64,000 bases of DNA from Pyxidicoccus caerfyrddinensis (GTDB lineage: Bacteria; Myxococcota; Myxococcia; Myxococcales; Myxococcaceae): the NCBI RefSeq assembly GCF_010894405.1, contig NZ_JAAIYA010000004.1:578404-642403 (forward strand). The letters run 5' to 3'. Position 1 is the stretch's first letter, and every line of letters starts with the position of its first letter. Below, piece by piece: positions 57,919 through 64,000 of the stretch. Made by a program: the position numbers and the translations under genes. The notes under the pieces were generated by a model. The model had not been told where the DNA came from. It made no database searches and saw only the letters and a list, made by a program, of their open reading frames with translations.

Positions 57919-59888
57919 GTGCCAGGAGCGTGGAGAAGGAGCGTGAGCGCGAGCCTGGGAATCATGCTGTGCGCGGTGTGGCTCGGCGCGACACAGGAGC
58001 AGGGGGTGGGTGCGCAGGAGGCAAGCGCGGCTCGCGCGCCCGGCCCCTCGGACCCGGTGGAGCTGGGTGCCTTCCTGGATGGCGTCATCGCCGCGCAACT
58101 GAAGGCCACGGGCACTCCGGGCGCCACGGTGGCGGTGGTCCGAAACGGCCGCGTCCTCTACTCCCGGGGCCATGGGTACGCCGACCTCGAACAGCGCCGC
58201 CCCGTCGGAGACGAGACGCTCTTTCGCATCGGCTCCATCAGCAAGCTCTTCACGTGGACGGCGGTCATGCAGCTCGCGGAGCAGGGCCGGCTGGAGCTGG
58301 ATGCCGACGTCAACTCGTACCTGAAGGGCTTCCAGCTCCCCGCGACGTATCCAGAGCCCATCACCCTCCGCCACCTGATGTCCCATACGGCCGGGTTCGA
58401 GGCCAACGACGTGGGGGGACTCCTCCAGGATGCGTCCGGGCTCGAGCCACTGGGGCAGGTGCTGGCGCGAGACATCCCCGCCCGGGTGCGCCCCCCGGGA
58501 GTCGCCGCCAGCTACTCCAACTACGGCGCGGCCCTGGCCGGCCTCGTCGTCGAGCAGGTGTCCGGAAGGCCCTTCGAGGTCTACATCGAGGAGGCCATCC
58601 TGAAGCCGCTGGACATGCGGCACAGCACCTTCCGCCAGCCGCCGCCGCCCGGGCTGGCCGAGAAGCTGGCCACGGGGTACGTGCAGGTGGCGGGCACGGG
58701 CTGGGCTGGGAGGGAGGCTTCGAGTACCTCGCCACGCAGCCGGATGGCGCGATGAGCGCGAGCGCGCTCGACATGGCGAGGTTCATGCTGGCCCACCTCC
58801 AGGACGGCCGGTATGGCGACGGCCGCATCCTGCGCGAGGACACCGCGCGGAGGATGCACAGCCGTTCCTTCAGCGCGCACCCGGCCCTGGACGGCTGGGC
58901 GCACGGCTTCGCCGAGAGCCACTCGCATGGCCAGCGTCTGCTCTCGCACGACGGCGGCACGGGGCTGTTCCGCGCGGACCTCATGCTCCTGCCGGAAACA
59001 GGCGTGGGCCTGTTCGTCGCGTTCAACGCCCGCGACAGGGACGGCCCCATCGACTCCGCCACGGACGTGGTCCTCGAGACCTTCCTCGACCGCTACTACC
59101 CGGAGGAGACGCCACTCCCCCCTCCGACGCCCATGCCCGGAAGCGCCGAGCGCGTCCGGCTGTTCACCGGCGTCTATGGACTGACCCGGCGGAGCTACAC
59201 CAACCACTACGCGGGAGAAGTGCTGGAGAAGCAGGTCCAGGTGAGCGCCGGCCCCCAGGGCACCCTGCTCATCTCACCCCACGGAGCGCCACCGAGCCGT
59301 TTCGTGGAGCGGTCCCCCGGCCTGTTCGCCCCCGTCGAGCGAGGCCGCGCCGCGGAGTTGCTGGCCTTCCGCGTGGAGGCGGACGGACGCGCCAGCTACC
59401 TCGCCCAGGGCCCGACGTTCCTCGAGCGACTGCCCTGGTACCAGTCCCGGACCTTCAATGACCGGCTGCTCGCCGCCATCGGGCTGCTCTTCGCCTCGGC
59501 CGTCGTGGGCTGGCCGCTGGCCACCCTGTGGCGGCGGGCGCCGCACACGCCAAGGGCCTCACGCCAGCGGCACCCCGAGCGCTGGGCCGCGGGCGGACTC
59601 AGCGCGCTTGGCCTGTTACTGTTCCTGGGGCAGGACTACATGACGCGCCATGCGGCCGACGTGACCTGGCAATCCACCTTCGAGCTCCCGCCCTTCACCC
59701 GGGTGCTGCTCCTCGGGGTCCAGGCCTTCGCGGTGCTCACGCCGGTGGCCTTCCTGCTCACCGCGAGAGCGTGGTGGAAGCGCTCGGGCGGAGTTCCCCT
59801 GCGCGTCCACGTCACGCTCATCACCCTGACCGCCGGTGTCCTCGTGTGGTGGCTCGCGAGCTGGAACCTCCTGGGCGTCCCCTCCTGA
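57919..59888 (+). pseudogene. Beta-lactamase-family serine hydrolase with a frameshift
   Basis: The first part (57919-58755) has a signal peptide (SLGIMLCAVWLGAT) and a class C beta-lactamase/DD-peptidase domain with SISK (Ser106, Lys109), SYSNYG (Tyr199) and HLMSHTAGFE. At 58701-58710 the pentamer CTGGG is present twice; removing one copy restores a continuous frame GTGWEGGFEYLATQPDG into the second part. That second part runs to 59888 and holds the rest of the hydrolase fold (FAESHSHGQRLLSHDGGTGLF), an extension domain and several C-terminal membrane helices (LLAAIGLLFASAVVGWPLATLW; VLLLGVQAFAVLTPVAFLLTA). As read, translation stops at 58755 after 278 residues. It may be a pseudogene, a slippage switch or a sequencing error. 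GTG 57919 is a tentative start. Confidence 0.82.
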
Positions 59889-60099
59889 GCCTCCGCCCCC
59901 GCGGCCCCACGCTGTCCATTCCCGGGCGGGCGAAGCCGGGGCTGTATGCCCGGACGTCTGCGCGCAGGTGCTCGCCCCGCGACGGCTGCCCGCCTGGCCT
60001 CGCGCGCTCCTGTTCCGACCGGGCTCCAGGCCACCGGGCAGGGGGCCCGCTTGCACATGCGAAACGCAGGCCCGAGCTTGGAATGAGGAGGGCGAGGCC

Positions 60100-61155
60100 A
60101 TGCGAGCAACGGTGTTCCGCGGGGTCGACCAGTTCGGGCTCGAGGAGGTCGAGCAGCCCCACGCGGGCGCGGGTGAGGCCGTCCTCCGCGTCACGCTGAC
60201 GACCATCTGCGGCACCGATTTGCACATCGTCCGGGGCGAGTACCCCGTGAAGCCGGGCCTCGTCATCGGGCATGAAATGGTGGGCGTCATCGAGGAGCTC
60301 GGCCCGGGTGTCACCGGCTACCGTCCGGGCCAGCGCGTGCTGGTGGGCGCCATCACCCCCTGCGGCCAGTGCCGGGCCTGCCTGTCCGGACACCTGTCCC
60401 AGTGCGGGCATGGCGCGGACTACGAGGCGCTGGGCGGCTGGCGGCTGGGGAACACGCTGAACGGCGCGCAGGCCGAGTTCGTCCGCATTCCCTCCGCGCA
60501 GGCGAACCTGGCGCCCATCCCCGACGACCTCACCGACGAGCAGGTGGTGCTGCTGGCGGACATCGCCTCCACGGGCTTCAGCGGCGCGGAGTCCGGCGGC
60601 GTGCGCCTCGGTGACACGGTGGTCGTCTTCGCCCAGGGCCCCATCGGGCTGTGCGCATCCATCGGCGCCCGGTTGATGGGCGCCGCGCGCGTCATCGGCG
60701 TCGACGGTGACGAAGCGCGGCTGGCCATGGCGCGCAGGATGGGCGTGGACGTGGTGCTCGACTACCGGAGCCAGGACGTGGTGGCGGAGGTGAAGCGGCT
60801 GACCGGCGGCGGCGCCGACGTGGCGGTTGAAGCGCTGGGGACACAGCAGACCTTCGAGAACGCACTGCGCTGCCTGCGCCCCGCCGGCACGCTGTCCAGC
60901 CTGGGCGTGTACTCCGGCAAGCTGCAATTGCCCTACGACGCCTTCGCCGCGGGGCTGGGCGACCACCGCGTCGTCACCACCCTGTGCCCCGGCGGCAAGG
61001 AGCGCATGCGGCGGCTGATGGACCTGGTCCAGGCCCGCCGCGTGGACCTCACGCCCCTGCTCACCCACCGCTTCGCGCTGAAGGACATCCGCGAGGCCTA
61101 CGCGCTCTTCGGCCAGCGCAAGGACGGAGTCTTCAAGGTCGCCATCCGCCCCTGA
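60100..61155 (+). CDS. Zinc-dependent alcohol dehydrogenase
   Basis: The ATG at 60100 has GAGGAGG 8 nt upstream; 351 residues is typical. This medium-chain dehydrogenase has the catalytic zinc ligands Cys37 (TICGTDLH) and His58-Glu59 (GHEMVGVIEELG). It also has four structural-zinc cysteines in PCGQCRACLSGHLSQC and the Rossmann glycine region VVVFAQGPIGL followed by acidic GVDGDEAR, which favours NAD over NADP or leaves it open. The closest remembered relatives are isopropanol/threonine-type dehydrogenases. It oxidises an alcohol or reduces the ketone; the substrate is not known. The next gene starts 16 bp after its stop, so they probably form an operon. Confidence 0.93.
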   Translation: MRATVFRGVDQFGLEEVEQPHAGAGEAVLRVTLTTICGTDLHIVRGEYPVKPGLVIGHEMVGVIEELGPGVTGYRPGQRVLVGAITPCGQCRACLSGHLSQCGHGADYEALGGWRLGNTLNGAQAEFVRIPSAQANLAPIPDDLTDEQVVLLADIASTGFSGAESGGVRLGDTVVVFAQGPIGLCASIGARLMGAARVIGVDGDEARLAMARRMGVDVVLDYRSQDVVAEVKRLTGGGADVAVEALGTQQTFENALRCLRPAGTLSSLGVYSGKLQLPYDAFAAGLGDHRVVTTLCPGGKERMRRLMDLVQARRVDLTPLLTHRFALKDIREAYALFGQRKDGVFKVAIRP

Positions 61156-61171
61156 GCCCTTCGAGGAGTGC

Positions 61172-62032
61172 ATGAACGACACGCAGATGACCCGGGCCCT
61201 GCGGGAGCTGGTCTCCCGGCACGAGCCGAGGAACTCCGAGCAACTGCTGGACGAAGCGGTCCAGGCCGCGTGGCGCCAGCCCCCGAGCCGCGCCGGAGGT
61301 CCCCCTCCCGGCGAGCTCATGGCCGACTTCCGCGAGCGCCTCCAGGGCGAGCGGGTGACGTTCCACCGCCGGCTGCCCGTGCGCCCCTACGACGGCGCCG
61401 ACGTGCCCGCCTCACCCGGGTGCTCGCTGTGGCGCGTGGACATCCCCCTGACGCTCTTCCCCAAGAGGGACCACGGCTTCTCGCGCGTGGAGTGCATCAT
61501 CGACTTCCGCGCCGGGGACGACTCCTGGGACGCGTTCCGCGTGGTGAAGCTCCTGCCGGAGGAGCGCAGCCAGGTGATGGCGAAGGCCGAGCTGGGCGGC
61601 GAGCTGCAGTTCGATGCCAGCGCCCGCGTCGGCCTGTCCCTGCCCGTACCGCCGATGGCGCTCGCGGAGCAGGTGGGCGCGCGGCTCTACGCGAAGGGAC
61701 AGGTGGGGCCCTTCGTGTACGAGGCGACGCGGGCCTGCGTGGAGGCGGAAATCGTCGCGGGCACGGGCGGGCGCTGGCGGCTGGACGACACCTCCGCGCC
61801 GCAACGGGTCGGCGCGGAGAGCCACCAGCTCGCCGCCATCCTCGAGGTGCGCGAGGGCGCGCCGCGCATCGACGCCGCCGGCTACCTGCAGGCGTACAGC
61901 GACGTGCACTGGCTCACCCAGACGCTGGGCAGCTTCTGGCTGAACCTCAAGGCCGCCCTGCGCGACTTCTTCCGCAGCGGGCCGCCATCTTCTTCAGCGT
62001 CCTCGCGGTGTCGATGGTCGTCGAGTGGCTGA
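61172..62032 (+). CDS. N-terminal part of a frameshifted membrane protein of unknown function
   Basis: The ATG has GAGGAG 4-5 nt upstream. The first 270 residues are soluble and protein-like (LWRVDIPLTLFPKRDHGFSR, DSWDAFRVVKLLPEERSQV, DAAGYLQAYSDVHWLTQ), reaching ALRDFFRSG. After that the frame degenerates (PPSSSASSRCRW) and stops at 62032. One base earlier or later, the other frame continues with AAIFFSVLAVSMVVEW, a transmembrane helix. Restoring one G to the GGG at 61979-61981 would fuse both parts into a protein of about 688 residues. No family was recognised. It lies 16 bp after the alcohol dehydrogenase gene. Confidence 0.7.
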   Translation: MNDTQMTRALRELVSRHEPRNSEQLLDEAVQAAWRQPPSRAGGPPPGELMADFRERLQGERVTFHRRLPVRPYDGADVPASPGCSLWRVDIPLTLFPKRDHGFSRVECIIDFRAGDDSWDAFRVVKLLPEERSQVMAKAELGGELQFDASARVGLSLPVPPMALAEQVGARLYAKGQVGPFVYEATRACVEAEIVAGTGGRWRLDDTSAPQRVGAESHQLAAILEVREGAPRIDAAGYLQAYSDVHWLTQTLGSFWLNLKAALRDFFRSGPPSSSASSRCRWSSSG

Positions 62033-63234
62033 TGACCCTGGGCGTCGTGTGGCTGGGCGGCCGCTGCATCCGGCCGGACTCGAAGCTTTCAACCGTCTTC
62101 GTCTTCGCGGCGCTCTGCACCACGACGCTCCCCATCCTCTTCGGTGAGTTCATGCTCGTGGGGGTGGGGCTGGCGGCACCAAGGCCGGAGCAGCTCTACG
62201 TCGTGGTCGCCCGGACGCTGGTAAGCGCCGTCTTCGTGGTCAACTTCCAGGCGTTCATCGTCATGTGCATCCTGGCGGCGGATCGCTCCCGGCGCGCCGC
62301 GGCCTCCTTGCGCACGACGGCTTCCGCGCGGGCTGCCGTCCTGCTGGGGAGCGTGGCCTTCGCCCTGTTCATGCTCATCGTCCGAGAGCCCGGGACGCTG
62401 CCCGGGCTGACCGTGCGCCAGCAGGTCGCCGGAGGGCTGCCACTGCAGGGGCGGATTGCGCAGTACACGTGGGACGTCGAGTACTTCTTCCTCGAGGCCC
62501 GGGACAGGGAGCCATTCGCCCTCTCCGTCAACGAGGGGCAGAGCTCCCTGACCCGGCTGCTCATCAATGGCCAGGAGCTGACGGACGGCATGCTCCTGGT
62601 CTCCCCCTGGTCCCAGCTCACGGCCGCCGTGGCCTCCGAGCCGGGCCGGGACGTGTCGGGCGAGGAGCCCCGCATCTGGACGCACTACCACTACGAGCTC
62701 CACCAGGAGCCCCTCCGCGGGGACACCCTGGGAGCACTGGACGTAACGCGCTGGGCGCTCGTCCAGCTTCCGCTCGAGCGCATCGGCGAGGGCGCTGGCG
62801 GGCTGCCCATATGGCAGGTCACGATGAAGGGACAGCTGTCACCGGCGCAGCAGGAGGCCGGACGGCGCGTCCACATGTACCCCGTGCTGGTCAACCTCGC
62901 GCCCGTCGGGCCGGGCGCGTGCATCGGCGTCTCCATCGCCGCCGGCGGTGCCCCCGGGTACACGGACACCTTCGTCCTCACGAACCGGGCGGACAGCGGG
63001 CGCGTGCCCCGACCGGACCCCGAGGCGGACCGCTTCATCGAGGGGCTCCGGCTCTGGCCCACGGCGGACGGGGCCTGGTCCACCACACTGGTCCTCACGC
63101 CCATCGTGGGCTTCCGCCCCCAGAAGTGCGAGCGCGCCAGCCAGTCCCCGGAAGCCGTCGAGCTCCTGGAGCCGGCCGTTCCCGACCTGTACGGACCACG
63201 GCCCAGTCTGGTTGTGGCGGTGAAGCTGTACTGA
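62014..63234 (+). CDS. C-terminal part of the frameshifted membrane protein
   Basis: As an independent gene it would start at ATG 62014 (or GTG 62008), but no ribosome binding site precedes either, and the first hydrophobic helix extends upstream into the previous gene. This supports a single split gene. It encodes four hydrophobic helices (VVEWLMTLGVVWLGG; VFVFAALCTTTLPILFGEFMLVGVGL; VARTLVSAVFVVNFQAFIVMCILA; AAVLLGSVAFALFMLIV) and then a soluble region of about 260 residues rich in strands (WDVEYFFLEARDREPFALSV, VHMYPVLVNLAPVGPGACIGVSIAAGG). The function is unknown. The stop lies about 500 bp before the regulator fragment on the other strand. Confidence 0.65.
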   Translation: MVVEWLMTLGVVWLGGRCIRPDSKLSTVFVFAALCTTTLPILFGEFMLVGVGLAAPRPEQLYVVVARTLVSAVFVVNFQAFIVMCILAADRSRRAAASLRTTASARAAVLLGSVAFALFMLIVREPGTLPGLTVRQQVAGGLPLQGRIAQYTWDVEYFFLEARDREPFALSVNEGQSSLTRLLINGQELTDGMLLVSPWSQLTAAVASEPGRDVSGEEPRIWTHYHYELHQEPLRGDTLGALDVTRWALVQLPLERIGEGAGGLPIWQVTMKGQLSPAQQEAGRRVHMYPVLVNLAPVGPGACIGVSIAAGGAPGYTDTFVLTNRADSGRVPRPDPEADRFIEGLRLWPTADGAWSTTLVLTPIVGFRPQKCERASQSPEAVELLEPAVPDLYGPRPSLVVAVKLY

Positions 63235-63729
63235 TTCAGGACGCGGCGAGAAACGGCACACGTCCGTCCAGGACCATGCAGGCGAGGCGCCTGCCGTAGG
63301 CCGACCCTGGTCGAAGGAAGGGTTCGCCCCGGTCCGCCAGGCTCCATCCAGGCTGGGTGCTCGGGCTTCCATGGACTCGAATGGCATGTGGGACGGTTGC
63401 TGGCCATTCCCACGGCATGAAGCCGGGGTGGGCGTGCGCGTTGGCGGCACCGGGAGTTCAGGCCGCGTGCTCCAGGAAGAAGAGCGCGGCCCGCGAGGGA
63501 GACGGCAGCGCACTCCGCCGACGTCCGTGGTGCCGGCCATGCGACGCCACGCGGTGGACCGCTCCCACGCTGCCCGTTGCAATCGGCCACTGGCACCTGC
63601 TGCTCCCGCAGCTCGGCACCCGGAGGGAGGCCACCATCCGGTGGCGCGAGGGAGTCGTCCTCCTTCTTCGGTGATTCTGGAGAAGCGGCACATGGAGGAG
63701 TGCCGCTCCCGCGAGAGCCACCGGAGTCT
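63235..63729. other. Region between the membrane protein gene and the regulator fragment
   Basis: No gene with family character or ribosome binding site was found in these 495 bp. The minus-strand frame of the TetR-type regulator stays open through it and on to 62691, but its composition after about 63730 is Pro/Arg/Gly-rich and looks like noncoding GC-rich sequence. Confidence 0.4.
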
Positions 63730-64000
63730 TCCGCCTTCGACAACGCGCGCCAGAGCGCCTCGGCCGACGCGAGGAGGTCCTTCCGGTATACCTCCTCGTT
63801 TCTCTCCGTCAGCACGCGCACCCACTCCGCCAGCGTGCCCCACACCAGCGCTTCGCCCACCCGGGCGCAGCCGGGCACCAGCGCCCCGTCCTGCTCTCCC
63901 TTCAGCAGCACCTCGCGCACCAGGGCCCGCGCCGCACTGCCGGGCGCCAGCTGCCCTTCGACGTCCGGGTGCCGGTGCAGGAAGGCGAAGGCGAAAGGGC
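63730..64000 (-). CDS. TetR-type regulator, C-terminal part (partial)
   Basis: The gene enters from the right edge, so its helix-turn-helix is outside the window. The visible part (PFAFAFLHRHPDVEGQL, ARALVREVLLKGEQDGAL, ALVWGTLAEWVRVLTERN, VYRKDLLASAEALWRALSKA) matches the C-terminal ligand-binding half of TetR/AcrR repressors. A normal family member would end near 63730, yet the frame has no stop until 62691, overlapping the plus-strand gene. The true end is therefore uncertain: the protein may have a long disordered tail or the frame may have lost its stop by an indel. Confidence 0.55.

Noticed and set aside
57018..58127. N-terminal extension of the P-type ATPase frame
   Set aside because: It overlaps the flavodoxin and serine hydrolase genes on the other strand and has no family character; homology starts just after the ATG at 57017.

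Overview
The window is high-GC DNA (about 70% by eye) with long shadow frames opposite every gene. Its gene content points to a myxobacterium, most likely family Myxococcaceae: a DUF2381 (Myxococcus paralogous family) gene beside a Ser/Thr kinase remnant, a lipoprotein toxin of the Tox-REase-5 class with an Imm52-type immunity gene, and many secreted Ig-like and lipoprotein genes. No tRNA, rRNA, CRISPR array or insertion sequence was recognised.

Region 1 (1-34.9 kb) is dominated by one minus-strand gene of about 32 kb (725-32758) encoding a secreted protein of about 10,677 residues. After a Sec signal peptide it carries bacterial Ig-like domains, about 21 Big_7-type repeats, seven tandem modules of beta-propeller + Big_5 + two IPT/TIG domains, further Ig-like and propeller blocks, and a C-terminal region of paired Asp-rich calcium-binding-like repeats. 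PpiC-type peptidyl-prolyl isomerase lipoproteins sit immediately upstream (25 bp gap), immediately downstream (4-bp overlap, running off the window) and divergently at 33886. The simplest reading is a giant surface or extracellular protein with dedicated periplasmic foldases.

Region 2 (34.9-47.1 kb) is accessory. It holds a solitary RelE/ParE-like gene, a PQQ-type sugar dehydrogenase with PKD and PA14 domains, a helical protein of unknown function, a barrel-like exported protein + lipoprotein toxin + immunity triplet resembling the SitBAI kin-discrimination cassettes of Myxococcus, a glutathione peroxidase, secreted proteins of unknown function, a duplicated 37-bp element, a DUF2381 gene broken by an in-frame stop and a kinase cut off after its N-lobe.

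Region 3 (47.4-64 kb) carries metabolic, signalling and membrane genes. PEP synthase, a PAS/GAF histidine kinase and a VTT-domain membrane protein overlap end to start and look like one operon. A patatin-like lipase, a cation P-type ATPase, a flavodoxin-like protein, a serine hydrolase frameshifted by a 5-bp duplication, a zinc alcohol dehydrogenase, a membrane protein interrupted by an apparent single-base deletion, and the 3' part of a TetR-type regulator follow.

Domain names are assigned from motif recognition by eye, and residue ranges inside the giant protein are approximate.
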